Positions 16,571 to 25,670 are shown, numbered from the stretch's first letter. The stretch: DNA of 64,000 bases from Chloracidobacterium validum (GCF_018304825.1 NZ_CP072648.1:541501-605500), one strand, 5' to 3'. Program-made: numbers and translations. Notes: generated by a model from the sequence alone, not told the origin.

Positions 16571-18073
16571 TTACCGATTGCCAATGTCGCTGGCAACGGC
16601 CGCCGCCGCAAGCTTGCCCGACAACAGAACCAGTGGAATGCCCCCGCCAGGGTGCGTCCCCCCGCCGGTGAAGTACAGTCCGCGCACTTCCCGCGCCCGG
16701 ATAGGCGGACGCCAGAAAGCGTTGCGCAGGCTGTTGGACGACAACCCATAAATCGAACCGCGATGCGCGTTGAACCACGTCGCAAAGCGCTTCGGCGTCA
16801 GCATGTCCTCAAAAACAATGCTGTCGGAAAGCCCGGTCAGACCAACGGACTCCAACTGGGCCACGATTTGGTTGCGGTAATCCCGCGCGACGTTGTCCCA
16901 GTCGTAGGCATCGCACACCGCCGGAGCATTGACCATCACGAACAGATTTTCACCGCCCGGCGGCGCTTGGGTTGGATCGGTACGGCTGGTGGCGCACACG
17001 TAGATGGTCGGATCGCGCGGCGGGGTCAGCGTATCGAAAATTTCAGCAAACTCGCCGGGATAATCACGCGAAAAAAAGATGTTGTGGTGGGCGAGCTGGT
17101 CGAACTTGCGTGCTGTCCCCAGCAAAAGAATGAACCCCGAGCAAGACGGCTCAATCCGGGCAAGTCGCTGGTCGCTGTAAGCGCGGCGGCGGACACTTGG
17201 CAATAACCTGGCATAGGTGTAGAGCGCGTCGGCGTTCGAGACGATGGCATCTGCGACCAGTACATCGCCATTGGCAAGCCGCACCCCTTTGACTCCTCCA
17301 TGCTCGACTAGGATTTCGGCGACCGGAGCGTTCGTTTCGATGACGACACCCTGGGCCTCGGCGATCCGGGTCAGGGCTTCGGCAATCCGGTACAGGCCAC
17401 CGGCGACGTACCAAGCTCCGAAGGCAAACTCAACATAAGGAATGAGACAAAAGGTAGCTTGTGCCCGGTAGGGTGATGAGCCGTTGTAGGTTGCGTAGCG
17501 GTTGAATAGCTGCCGCAGATACGGGCTGGCAAAAAACTCGGCCGTTCGGTCGGCAACGGTTTTGAGGGTTGCCAGGCGTGGAAGCTGGCGCAGCAAGTGA
17601 CGGTCAAGCTGTCGCCAGAGTTGTCGCCAGTCCCGGAAGTCATTGAACAGAAACACCGGCGCTGTGGCCGTGTAGAGGTCGGCCCCGTAGCTCAGGAAGC
17701 GAAAAAAGGCGGCTTCGTCCTCTGGCGCAATCCGGCGCAGCGCGGTAACGGTTTTGGCCAGGTCAGACGATAGATCAAGACGCACGCCATCCGGCCACCG
17801 GTAGCGACAGATGGGGTCGAGCGGCTGAAGGGTCAGGTGGTCTTCAAGCCGCTCTCCGGCGACGGCAAAGGTGTTGCGGAGAATGTCCGGCATTGTGACC
17901 AGCGACGGACCCGTATCAAACGAATAGCCATCTGCCGTGATCCGGTTGAGTTTTCCGCCGACGGAAGGATTCTTTTCAAGCAGCCTGACCTGAAAGCCGC
18001 GGGCCGCAAGGTGGAGCGCAGCTGCCAACCCACCGAGTCCGGCGCCAATGACGATGACACGCGGTGTCGTCAT
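16571..18073 (-). CDS. crtI: Phytoene desaturase family protein (CrtI-like carotenoid oxidoreductase)
   Basis: A 500-residue flavoprotein of the CrtI family. The N-terminal dinucleotide motif VIVIGAGLGGLAAALHLAARG is followed by LLEKNPSVGGK and GYSFDTGPSL. The C-terminus has the family hallmark GGTHPGGGIPLVLLSGK that closes the FAD site. Members desaturate phytoene or modify other carotenes at the membrane. I cannot separate CrtI from CrtD- or CrtN-like variants by eye, and no other carotenoid gene is present. It sits 26 bases downstream of hspR at the end of the dnaK-dnaJ-hspR series, an unusual neighbour that could couple it to heat-shock transcription. Confidence 0.85.
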   Translation of the reverse strand: MTTPRVIVIGAGLGGLAAALHLAARGFQVRLLEKNPSVGGKLNRITADGYSFDTGPSLVTMPDILRNTFAVAGERLEDHLTLQPLDPICRYRWPDGVRLDLSSDLAKTVTALRRIAPEDEAAFFRFLSYGADLYTATAPVFLFNDFRDWRQLWRQLDRHLLRQLPRLATLKTVADRTAEFFASPYLRQLFNRYATYNGSSPYRAQATFCLIPYVEFAFGAWYVAGGLYRIAEALTRIAEAQGVVIETNAPVAEILVEHGGVKGVRLANGDVLVADAIVSNADALYTYARLLPSVRRRAYSDQRLARIEPSCSGFILLLGTARKFDQLAHHNIFFSRDYPGEFAEIFDTLTPPRDPTIYVCATSRTDPTQAPPGGENLFVMVNAPAVCDAYDWDNVARDYRNQIVAQLESVGLTGLSDSIVFEDMLTPKRFATWFNAHRGSIYGLSSNSLRNAFWRPPIRAREVRGLYFTGGGTHPGGGIPLVLLSGKLAAAAVASDIGNR

Positions 18074-18099
18074 ACATCCACCCCGGCTTCCATGCCGGT

Positions 18100-18537
18100 T
18101 TACAGTTGGCCGTTGCGTGGCGGTGACGGGGGGCGAACCCGAGCGGACGGTTCGAGCGTCATTGATTCTGCTAGGACAATGTGCGTGGGAGGAACACGCA
18201 TCAGTGCATTGGCGGACTGGGCTGCCAGATGCTCACGGACGTAATCGAGCAAGGCCATCATGTTGTGGTGCATTTCCTCCATCCGGTCGCGCATGCCCAA
18301 GATCACTTGGACGCCGGCCAAGTTAACGCCCATCTCGCGGGTCAGGTTGAGAATACACTGGAGCCGCTCCAGGTCGGCATCGGTGTAATAGCGTGTGTTC
18401 CGTGCCGAACGGGAAGGCACCAGCAACCCTTCTCGCTCATACATTCTGAGGGTTTGTTCATGAATGCCAAAGGTTTCAGCGACCATGCCAATCGAGTACC
18501 GGCGGGATTTGGCTTGCTTTTGTCCGCGTGTCGTCAT
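18100..18537 (-). CDS. hspR: MerR-family heat-shock repressor HspR
   Basis: This 145-residue regulator has the MerR-type winged helix. YSIGMVAETFGIHEQTLRMYEREGL is the recognition helix region, followed by RNTRYYTDADLERLQCILNLTREMGVNLAGVQVIL, as in HspR. HspR represses dnaK operons and uses DnaK as co-repressor in actinobacteria and other groups. Its position directly after dnaK and dnaJ supports the call. The start at 18537 follows aaggga; an upstream in-frame ATG at 18570 overlaps dnaJ. A palindrome in the promoter region of dnaK is the likely target, by inference. Confidence 0.85.
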   Translation of the reverse strand: MTTRGQKQAKSRRYSIGMVAETFGIHEQTLRMYEREGLLVPSRSARNTRYYTDADLERLQCILNLTREMGVNLAGVQVILGMRDRMEEMHHNMMALLDYVREHLAAQSANALMRVPPTHIVLAESMTLEPSARVRPPSPPRNGQL

Positions 18538-18566
18538 GGTTTCGTCCCTTCGTTTTTGAAGCGAGG

Positions 18567-19490
18567 TCACTCAACGCCGAGCGACTTGCGTGGATTTTCC
18601 GGGTTCAGGCGTTCATACTTGCGCAAAAGTTCCTTGGTTTCCTCGCTGATCACCGACGGCAGAACAATCTTGACCTCCACAAATTGGTCACCCCGCTGGC
18701 CGGGGCTGCGTAACACCGGAAAGCCCTTCTCGCGCAGGCGGAACTTCTGTCCAGACTGCGTTCCGGGTGGAATCCGCAACTGGGCCTTCCCCCCAACGGT
18801 AGGGACTTCAATCCGGGCCCCAAGGGCGGCTTCTGGCACGGTGATCGGGACAGTGCAGTAAATGTTATCGCCCTTGCGGGTGAAGAACGGGTGTGCCCCG
18901 ACATTGGTGACAAGGTACAAATCACCAGGCGGTCCGCCATTCACGCCAGGATAACCCTTACCGGCAAGCCGAACCTTTGAACCGTTGTCAACCCCGGCCG
19001 GAATCCGCGCCGTAATGGTTTCGCCCGGCCGCCCAGCCACCGGTGGGAGCGCAACCTTGACGGTCGTTCCCTCCATGGCCTGTTCAAATGTGATGGAAAC
19101 CGTTTGCTCGATGTCGCGTCCGGCCTGCGGAAACGGCCCCCGGCTGCTGCTGCGTCCGCCGCCAAACATCTCGGCAAAGATGTCCCGAAACGACGCGCTA
19201 CCGCCAAAGTCGAAGTTTGAAAAATCAAAGGGAATGCCGCCCCCACCCTTGGCCGCTTGGGCATGGGCTTCGGTGTAAACCCCAAAGCGGTCATACACCT
19301 TGCGTTTTTCCTCGTCACCCAGCACATCAAAAGCCTCAGAAATGGACTTGAACTTTTCCTCAGCCACTTTATCGCCAGGGTTGACATCTGGGTGGTACTT
19401 GCGCGCAAGCCGGCGGTAAGCCTTTTTGATTTCATCAGCGGAGGCGGTTTTGGAGACGCCGAGCGTTGCGTAATAATCCTGCTTGGTCAT
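18567..19490 (-). CDS. dnaJ: DnaJ-type co-chaperone without zinc finger (CbpA-like)
   Basis: A 307-residue J-protein. The J domain covers residues 1-70 with the HPD motif at 33-35. A Gly/Phe-rich region follows (FDFGGSASFRDIFAEMFGGGRSSSRG). The C-terminal substrate-binding domain then follows directly, with no Cys-rich zinc fingers, making it a type II (CbpA-like) J-protein. It stimulates ATP hydrolysis by DnaK and delivers substrates. It is located between dnaK and hspR. A strong hairpin lies between dnaK and this gene. Confidence 0.9.
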   Translation of the reverse strand: MTKQDYYATLGVSKTASADEIKKAYRRLARKYHPDVNPGDKVAEEKFKSISEAFDVLGDEEKRKVYDRFGVYTEAHAQAAKGGGGIPFDFSNFDFGGSASFRDIFAEMFGGGRSSSRGPFPQAGRDIEQTVSITFEQAMEGTTVKVALPPVAGRPGETITARIPAGVDNGSKVRLAGKGYPGVNGGPPGDLYLVTNVGAHPFFTRKGDNIYCTVPITVPEAALGARIEVPTVGGKAQLRIPPGTQSGQKFRLREKGFPVLRSPGQRGDQFVEVKIVLPSVISEETKELLRKYERLNPENPRKSLGVE

Positions 19491-19530
19491 GGCTTGCCCC
19501 GCTACGAAGTTGAAGCTAATCGTAAGTCCA

Positions 19531-19565
19531 GCCAGCCTCCAGTCCGATGCGGACTAGAGGCTGGC
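19531..19565 (-). other. Strong intergenic hairpin between dnaK and dnaJ
   Basis: gccagcctc (19531-19539) pairs with gaggctggc (19557-19565), and inside it agtcc pairs with ggact around a 5-base loop, with one C/A mismatch. The minus-strand transcript would carry a 15-position stem 37 bases after the dnaK stop. There is no T-tract, so a processing or attenuation role fits better than a terminator. Confidence 0.6.
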
Positions 19566-19602
19566 GGTAGGGTTAGCGGTCAGGTTGGTGACTGGCCCTG
19601 GG

Positions 19603-21501
19603 TCATCGTTTGTCGTCCACGTCAACATATTCCGCGTCAATGACATTGTCGTCGCCTTTACCCGCGTCACCATTGCTCTTTCCGGCACCGGCGGCGCGTC
19701 CGGCCGCATCCTTGTACATGACCTCCGAAACCTTATAGGTGGCCTTGGTCAGGCGATCATGCAGGCTGTTGAGTTCAGACAGGGATGCTGTTTCAAGCTT
19801 CGACTTGGCTTCTGAAAGGATGCCTTCTATCTCTGAAAGCGTGGTTGACTCGATCTTTTCACGGTTATCAGCAATGAGCTTTTCCGTTGAGTAAATCATC
19901 GAGTCGAGCTTGTTCTTGGCTTCAATCCGCTCCCGTAGCTCACGATCCTGGGCGGCGTTGGCGTCGGCTTCCCGCACCATCCGGTCAATGTCTTCCTTGC
20001 TGAGACCCGAACCCGACGTGACCGTGATTTTTTGCTCGCGTCCTGTGCCGAGGTCTTTGGCGGTGACATTGACAATGCCGTTGGCATCAATATCAAACGT
20101 CACTTCGATTTGTGGCACGCCACGCGGCGCAGGTGGAATGTCCACCAAGCGGAACATGCCAAGTGTCCGGTTGTCGCGGGCCATGGGACGCTCACCCTGG
20201 AGGACGTGAACCTCAACTGACGTCTGGTTATCGCTGGCGGTTGAGAAAATCTCGCTCTTGCGGGTCGGAATCGTAGTGTTGCGCGGGATCATGACCGTGT
20301 TGACCCCACCCAGGGTTTCAATCCCCAGGCTCAATGGCGTTACGTCGAGCAAGAGCAAGTCCTTCACGTCACCGGCGAGCACCCCGGCCTGGACGGCCGC
20401 ACCAATGGCCACGACTTCATCCGGGTTGACTGAGCGGTTCGGTTCCTTGCCAAAGAACTCCTTGACCATCTGTTGCACTTTGGGAATCCGCGTCGAGCCA
20501 CCGACCAGGATGACTTCGTCAATCTGGGATGGCTTCAGTCCGGCGTCCTCAAGTGCCTTGCGGCAGGGTTCAAGCGTGCGGCGGAGAATATCGTCCACCA
20601 GTTGTTCAAACTTGGCCCGCGTCAACTTCATCACCAGGTGCTTCGGTCCAGAAGCGTCGGCCGTGATGAAGGGCAGGTTGATTTCAGTTTCCATGGCTGA
20701 CGACAGCTCAATCTTGGCTTTTTCAGCGGCTTCTTTCAGGCGCTGAAGTGCCATCTTGTCGGCGGTCAAATCAATGCCCTGGTCCTTTTTAAACTCGCTG
20801 ACGATCCAGTTGATCAGGCATTCATCCACGTCGTCGCCACCCAGGTGGGTGTCACCATTGGTGGATTTGACTTCAACCACGCCTTCGCCGACTTCTAGGA
20901 TCGAGATGTCAAAGGTTCCACCACCAAAGTCAAAAACGGCGATGGTTTCGTCTTTCTTTTTGTCCAGTCCGTAGGCAAGCGCCGCCGCCGTGGGCTCATT
21001 GACAATACGCTTGACGTCGAGTCCCGCGATCTTGCCAGCATCTTTCGTGGCCTGCCGCTGGGCATCGTTGAAGTAGGCCGGGACGGTAATGACGGCCTCT
21101 GTGACTGGCTGACCCAGGTAGTCTTCCGCGGCGGTTTTGAGCTTTTGCAAAACCATGGCGGAAATCTCTGGGGGCGCCCATTCCTTGCCGCCGCCCATCA
21201 AGCGGACGTCGCCGTTGGGTCCCTCCATGACTTTGTAGGGAACTTGCTTGGTCTCGCCTTTGACTTCGTTGAAGCGGCGACCGATGAAGCGCTTGACCGA
21301 ATAAAACGTGTTCTCTGGATTGGTTACGGCTTGACGCTTGGCCACTTGTCCCACCAGACGGCTGCCGTCCTTGGTGAACGCCACAACGGATGGCGTCGTC
21401 CGAGCGCCCTCGGAGTTGGTAATGACGATTGGCTCGCCGCCTTCCATTACTGCGACGACTGAGTTGGTCGTCCCTAAGTCAATGCCGATGATTTTCCCCA
21501 T
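19603..21501 (-). CDS. dnaK: Molecular chaperone DnaK (Hsp70)
   Basis: A 632-residue Hsp70. The ATPase domain starts [13 protein letters not shown], and further nucleotide-binding motifs are [10 protein letters not shown] and [12 protein letters not shown]. The substrate domain begins near [14 protein letters not shown]. The lid and a Gly/Asp-rich tail end in [13 protein letters not shown], the usual DnaK terminus. I chose the ATG at 21501 (MGKII); a frame extending to 21522 is unlikely. It is first in the dnaK-dnaJ-hspR series. grpE is not in the window. A promoter-like region with a palindrome lies at 21603-21633. Confidence 0.97.
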   Translation of the reverse strand: MGKIIGIDLGTTNSVVAVMEGGEPIVITNSEGARTTPSVVAFTKDGSRLVGQVAKRQAVTNPENTFYSVKRFIGRRFNEVKGETKQVPYKVMEGPNGDVRLMGGGKEWAPPEISAMVLQKLKTAAEDYLGQPVTEAVITVPAYFNDAQRQATKDAGKIAGLDVKRIVNEPTAAALAYGLDKKKDETIAVFDFGGGTFDISILEVGEGVVEVKSTNGDTHLGGDDVDECLINWIVSEFKKDQGIDLTADKMALQRLKEAAEKAKIELSSAMETEINLPFITADASGPKHLVMKLTRAKFEQLVDDILRRTLEPCRKALEDAGLKPSQIDEVILVGGSTRIPKVQQMVKEFFGKEPNRSVNPDEVVAIGAAVQAGVLAGDVKDLLLLDVTPLSLGIETLGGVNTVMIPRNTTIPTRKSEIFSTASDNQTSVEVHVLQGERPMARDNRTLGMFRLVDIPPAPRGVPQIEVTFDIDANGIVNVTAKDLGTGREQKITVTSGSGLSKEDIDRMVREADANAAQDRELRERIEAKNKLDSMIYSTEKLIADNREKIESTTLSEIEGILSEAKSKLETASLSELNSLHDRLTKATYKVSEVMYKDAAGRAAGAGKSNGDAGKGDDNVIDAEYVDVDDKR

Positions 21502-21602
21502 GGCTGTTCTGTTGCACTCCACACGTCGTTGAGATGAGGTTCACGAAACGTGGCTGGGTGGTGGCTGCTTGCCGGTTGGCCAACGTCGGAACTTCCATGT
21601 CG

Positions 21603-21633
21603 AGACTTTAATATATGAGTCTTTTATTGTCAA
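21603..21633 (-). promoter_or_regulatory. Candidate dnaK promoter with overlapping palindrome (possible HspR operator)
   Basis: On the minus strand a perfect -35 ttgaca lies at 21633-21628. It is followed by a spacer and TTAAAG/TAAAGT-like -10 sequence. The inverted repeat agact-N10-agtct (21603-21622) covers the spacer and -10 region. This is where a repressor would act. The sequence differs from the actinobacterial HAIR element, so the HspR assignment rests on position and gene context. Confidence 0.5.
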
Positions 21634-21658
21634 CTTTTTCTTACTTTGATGCTGTGAG

Positions 21659-22639
21659 TCAGGGGTGACGTGGCGGGTGGCTTTTCTTGGCGCGAAGCAT
21701 CATTTGCCCGTCGTTCGCAACCAAGTAGAGCCGTCGCGCCACCGTCGCGTCAGTCACCTGCGGTGCATAGCGCACACTAAACCAACGGCGTCGAACCTCA
21801 TCCGTCAGAATGGCGGCGGCGTTGGGTTCATCGAGCTTGAAGGCGCGGCCGCCAGTGCCTTCGGTCAACTGCCGGATGGCTTCAAGCGGTTTGGGCCCGA
21901 GCCGCTTGGCGCGCGGCGCGCCATAGGTTCGGTCCTGGGCCTGGAGGACATAGACCACCACATCCGCTGATTGCAGCGCTGCCAAGGCCGCTTCAAAGGA
22001 GGTGCGTGAACCTTCGTCATAACCATCTGAAAGCAGCACGATGACCCGCTTGCTGACGGTGGTCGCCGGGCGAAAGACATCTTCCGTAACCGCCAGCAGC
22101 GCGTCGTAGAGGCACGGCGTCGAACGCTTACGGAAAAGCTTTGCGCCGGCCACGAGTTGCGCCGCATCCTCCGTCAAGTCGCATAGAATCTCAGGCTCTT
22201 TGGCGTAGCCGATGAGCATCAATCGGTCGCCGGTGAAGAGTTCCCGGATCAGTGACCGTGCCACCTGTTCCATGTCGCCCGTCTCAGCCTGGAACGTAGC
22301 GGAATTATCAGCTAAAAAGACGATGGTTGCGGCTGATGGGTCTGGCTCAACGCTTTCGAGGGTCTGCTCCAAGCCAGCATCGTAGAGCGTCAGATCGGTG
22401 ACCCCAAGCTGCGTGGGGGGAGCGTCTGGAGTCGGGACTTGGGCGATCACGGTCAGACGTGTCCGGGATGTTTGGTTCTCACCCACGCGCCCCGACTGGG
22501 CCGCCGTGCCGCTACTGGACAACCCAACCATCAACCCAACCCCCGTCCGCGCCAGAAAGGTCCGGCGGCTCATCACCGGACTGTTCTTCGCCGGGGTAAC
22601 CTCATCTGACGAATGGACGCGGCTAATCTTCTGACGCAT
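21659..22639 (-). CDS. Tat-exported VWA-domain protein of the acidobacterial VWFA-related type
   Basis: From the ATG at 22639 this is a 326-residue protein. Near residue 23 it has MSRRTFLARTGVGLMVGLSS, a twin-arginine signal. The family region then begins with LTLYDAGLEQTLESVEPDPSAATIVFLADNS, which resembles the VWFA-related domain abundant in acidobacteria. An A-domain follows (VIVLLSDGYDEGSRTSFEAALAAL). The MIDAS is imperfect: DNSAT replaces the usual DxSxS. It is probably a periplasmic or outer-surface binding protein. A start at 22573, directly at MSRRTF, is also possible. The tail is basic (RAKKSHPPRHP). Confidence 0.75.
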   Translation of the reverse strand: MRQKISRVHSSDEVTPAKNSPVMSRRTFLARTGVGLMVGLSSSGTAAQSGRVGENQTSRTRLTVIAQVPTPDAPPTQLGVTDLTLYDAGLEQTLESVEPDPSAATIVFLADNSATFQAETGDMEQVARSLIRELFTGDRLMLIGYAKEPEILCDLTEDAAQLVAGAKLFRKRSTPCLYDALLAVTEDVFRPATTVSKRVIVLLSDGYDEGSRTSFEAALAALQSADVVVYVLQAQDRTYGAPRAKRLGPKPLEAIRQLTEGTGGRAFKLDEPNAAAILTDEVRRRWFSVRYAPQVTDATVARRLYLVANDGQMMLRAKKSHPPRHP

Positions 22640-22788
22640 AACCTCTGACACGCGGCAGGATGCTCTTGGTGGCGAGGGAATTCTCAAGTTGGTACATAAC
22701 CCAGCCGTTGTTATGCTTGGTCTCTGGGGCGAGCCGAAGGGCATCTGGCGACTGAAGGGCCGCCTTCAACGTGGGGAATACTAGCACT

Positions 22789-23736
22789 ATGCCAAACACA
22801 TCCGACGAGCGTTTGTTGATTGGGATTGAATGCGCCGCGACGTTTCTGCGTGGCGTCGTTTGCGAGGCAAGCGGTGAAGTCGTCACCCAGCGTCAGCATG
22901 GACTCACCGGCCATGCGCCGACCGAGGCCGTGGCATCAGTCCGGGCGCTGGTTGCAGAGCTGCTATCGACTGAATCCGATGCCGCGCTCTTCGGTGGGGT
23001 TGGCATTGCCTTGCCAGGAAGCCTCAATCGGGCGACGGACCGCTGTGAGTCGCGCTCGCTGTGGTCAGCAGTGGCGCTGGACGACCTACGACCCTGCGGT
23101 TCGCTCGGGGCGGCGCAGCTTGTCTCACGGGCGGCGGCGGCGCTGATTGGCGAGTACCGGTGTGGTGTCGCGCGCGGTTGCCAGACCGTGGTGTACGTGG
23201 AAACCGGCTATGAGGTTTCCGCGGCCATGCTGCACAAAGGGCGCCTCTGGACCGGCGCCACCGGGATTGCCGGGATGATTGGCTACGACTCCGTAGATGT
23301 GGATGGCGAAGTCACGCTCCAGGAACGAATCGGTGGGGACGGCCTCATTCGTCGCGCTCAGGATCGGATGTACCGGGACCGCACCTCTTCGCTCTCACGG
23401 CGCGGGATTCCGCGTAATCGGGAGATTGGCCTCGAAGACCTGCTCAACATGGCGCGTCTCGGGGATGAACTAGCCCAGGTCATGATCACCCGGGCTGGGG
23501 TTCACGTCGGCATGGCGGCGGCGCGGCTGATCAACTTGCTCAACCCAGAGCTGCTCCTGATTGGCGGTGAACTGGCGGCGGCTGGGCAAATCCTCCTCGA
23601 CCCGGTCCGTGAAGAAGTCGAGCGGCGCACCGCGTCGTCGGCGCTGGCCGTGTGCCGGATTCTCTTATCCACAGTTGATGCTGCCGTTGGCGCTGCCCAA
23701 GTTGCCGGCCAGGCGGCGCGAGACGCTGTAACCTAG
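22789..23736 (+). CDS. ROK-fold protein with degenerate active site
   Basis: This 315-residue protein follows the ROK (sugar kinase/repressor) layout: LLIGIECAATFLRGVV at the N-terminus, FGGVGIALPG, RCGVARGCQTVVYVETGY, GATGIAGMIGYDSVD and LINLLNPELLLIGGELAA. Key residues are missing. The phosphate-loop GGT is replaced (ECAAT), the catalytic Asp position reads SR instead of ND, the TGIGGG loop reads TGYEVS, and the zinc-binding His and Cys cluster are absent. There is no N-terminal DNA-binding helix pair. It is probably not an active kinase. Its stop overlaps the stop of the convergent gene in ctag. Confidence 0.65.
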   Translation: MPNTSDERLLIGIECAATFLRGVVCEASGEVVTQRQHGLTGHAPTEAVASVRALVAELLSTESDAALFGGVGIALPGSLNRATDRCESRSLWSAVALDDLRPCGSLGAAQLVSRAAAALIGEYRCGVARGCQTVVYVETGYEVSAAMLHKGRLWTGATGIAGMIGYDSVDVDGEVTLQERIGGDGLIRRAQDRMYRDRTSSLSRRGIPRNREIGLEDLLNMARLGDELAQVMITRAGVHVGMAAARLINLLNPELLLIGGELAAAGQILLDPVREEVERRTASSALAVCRILLSTVDAAVGAAQVAGQAARDAVT

Positions 23737-24515
23737 CGCGCTGACCCGCGCCCTGACTCGTCGCCACGGGAGAGGACGTAATCCGCCAGCCGCTTGCCAA
23801 AAGCGCGCGGCTGAGTCGGCCCGCTACAGTTGAAGACCAAGCCATCGAGCGGCAGGGTTTGAAGCTGGGTGAACAGTTGCTCGCCGTTGACGCGAACCGG
23901 AATCGGTTCAAAATCCGCCGACGCCAGCACTTGGTCAAAGAACGCTGCCAGGGTGTCTTCGGCGGTGAACACTGCCGCGAGCATGCGGTCATCAGCATCG
24001 GGGGCCAGTACCAACTGGGCACTGTCCGCGCCGGTGCGCTTTAGAACCAGCACATAGGCATCATAGTCGCGGAGCAACCCGATGGGGGTTTCGCCGGCAT
24101 CAATCGTTTCCAGGGCACTTTCAAGTTCGATAATCCGTGCCCATTGCTGTAGTAGTGGAATGTGTTGGCGTTGGTAGTGAACCCCTTCGGGCAGCCCCGG
24201 ATTGATTTCGACACCGGCGAGTTCGGCATCAAGTGCGCCAAAGAGGTTGGCCCCATCCGTGACAAGGCACTGTCCGTCCAGTTCTTTCCCTTCCTGCGCA
24301 ACCCAGGCTTCAACGGCGCTCAAGTCGGTGAAAACTTTGATCCATCGTTCCCCGGCAGCGTCAACAAACGTCAGAACCACAGCCTCACCTTCTGGGCTGG
24401 TGTGAACCGGCACGTGCCAGTCCACATGGGTCATGAGGCTGCGAAAAAGCGTGGCGTGGGTGATGCGTCCGGCCAGGTGCTCGCGTACGGCCGTCCGGGC
24501 GTCGGGCAAAGGCAT
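23733..24515 (-). CDS. SseB-like domain protein
   Basis: This 260-residue protein resembles the SseB N-terminal family. The first half (FRSLMTHVDWHVPV, then GERWIKVFTDLSAVEAWV, then FGALDAELAGVEINPGLPEGVHY) has the usual layout of SseB-type domains, and the second half seems to repeat a related fold. The family is linked to serine sensitivity and type III secretion in a few bacteria, but its biochemical role is unclear. No signal peptide or membrane segment is seen. Confidence 0.6.
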   Translation of the reverse strand: MPLPDARTAVREHLAGRITHATLFRSLMTHVDWHVPVHTSPEGEAVVLTFVDAAGERWIKVFTDLSAVEAWVAQEGKELDGQCLVTDGANLFGALDAELAGVEINPGLPEGVHYQRQHIPLLQQWARIIELESALETIDAGETPIGLLRDYDAYVLVLKRTGADSAQLVLAPDADDRMLAAVFTAEDTLAAFFDQVLASADFEPIPVRVNGEQLFTQLQTLPLDGLVFNCSGPTQPRAFGKRLADYVLSRGDESGRGSAR

Positions 24516-24636
24516 AGCGGAACTTCTCCATGAGTAGCAGGGTCTGACCTCAAAGGACTACCACCAGTGTACTGGACACGTTGAAAAAGAAAACCTCTCC
24601 ACGGCCGGGTTATCGCCGATAACCGCTCTTTTGCGT

Positions 24637-24642
24637 TATAAT
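24637..24642 (+). promoter_or_regulatory. Candidate -10 element before the membrane J-protein
   Basis: tataat at 24637-24642 is a perfect -10 hexamer 67 bases before the start codon. The -35 region (around 24614-24620) has no good match, so this is only a weak promoter call. Confidence 0.3.
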
Positions 24643-24708
24643 CCTAAGCCGCTTCGCTGCGCTCTCCGCGCCGAGTGACACTTTTTCCGATCAACCCAAC
24701 GTGGCGCT

Positions 24709-25485
24709 ATGGGGGATTTTTACGAGATACTCGGTGTGTCCCGTGAGGCTTCGCCGAACGAGATTCGGTCGGCCTTCCGCCGCCTGGCACGGCTCCACCA
24801 TCCCGATGTGAGCCAGTCTCCAGATGCCGCCGAGCGCTTTGCTGAAATTACCGCCGCGTATCGGGTGCTTAGCCACCCAGACTTGCGGACACGGTATGAT
24901 CGGGGCGAGACCGTTGAGCCGGCGCCCCCACCGCCACGGGAAAGTCGGCGGCGGCGCGCCGCTCGCGTCCGGGCCTATAAAATTCGGATTGAAAGCATCA
25001 TCAACGACATGCTTGAAGCCGAGCGGCGCGAAGCCGAGTTTCGGGCCGAGGCGGTGCTGTTTGTGGTCGTCGGGTGGCTGTCAACGCTAGCCGCCACGGC
25101 CGCGCGTCCATCTGTTCTCTTCGGCGCAAACGATGGTTGGGTGTGGCTGGCCCTGTGGGGTGTTGGAATCTTCAGCCTATGGTATCTGGCGCGACGCCTC
25201 TGGGTGATGCTGGAACATTACACCTACCGGCAAACCTTGCTTTCGGTGACGGAACCCGCCGTCCCTACGCAGCCCTTCAGCCGGAGTGTCGTTGTGGCTG
25301 TTCTTTTGGCAGGCTATGCCACGGCTTTGGTGGCCGGTTATTGTCTCGGTGCCGTTGTCAGCGCTTGGGAGCATAGGTCCTTTCCAGCCTTTGGCGCGCT
25401 CCACGATGGCGTGTTGTTCCCGCCTATCGTGCTGTTGCTGCTGAGCCACCTTCATCGGTGGGAACAGGCCTTGCGCCGGGTCTGA
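24709..25485 (+). CDS. J-domain protein with membrane segments
   Basis: A 258-residue protein. Residues 1-65 form a J domain ([25 protein letters not shown], with HPD at 31-33). A basic, Arg-rich stretch follows. The second half has about four hydrophobic segments ([72 protein letters not shown]). It probably anchors DnaK activity at the inner membrane. The client is unknown. It is separate from the heat-shock operon. Confidence 0.75.
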   Translation: MGDFYEILGVSREASPNEIRSAFRRLARLHHPDVSQSPDAAERFAEITAAYRVLSHPDLRTRYDRGETVEPAPPPPRESRRRRAARVRAYKIRIESIINDMLEAERREAEFRAEAVLFVVVGWLSTLAATAARPSVLFGANDGWVWLALWGVGIFSLWYLARRLWVMLEHYTYRQTLLSVTEPAVPTQPFSRSVVVAVLLAGYATALVAGYCLGAVVSAWEHRSFPAFGALHDGVLFPPIVLLLLSHLHRWEQALRRV

Positions 25486-25523
25486 GCCTGACGGTGATTG
25501 CGCGTTCCAGACTCAAGGCCAAA

Positions 25524-25546
25524 TGTGCAAAATGTCACACTTGTGA
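25524..25546 (+). promoter_or_regulatory. CRP/FNR-like site upstream of pfkA
   Basis: tgtgc-N6-tcaca (25524-25539) matches nine of ten bases of the CRP consensus half-sites. It overlaps a second symmetric element tcaca-ct-ttgtga (25535-25546). A -10-like tatagt follows at 25571-25576. With a start site about 25583, the two elements centre near -51 and -42, positions used by activators. The sequence match is visible; which regulator binds is unknown. Confidence 0.4.
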
Positions 25547-25670
25547 AACCGTAGGCCCTTGACGCTTTGCTATAGTGGCGTTGGGTGTATTTGGACGTTC
25601 GTTTGGGGAGTCGGGCTTGCGTGACTTCTCGGGCGAGCGATTTCTTGGATACATGGGACGAGGTAGCGTC

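Noticed and set aside
22639-22744. Upstream extension of the VWA protein by 35 codons
   Set aside because: The added peptide would displace the Tat signal from the N-terminus and overlaps the divergent promoter area.
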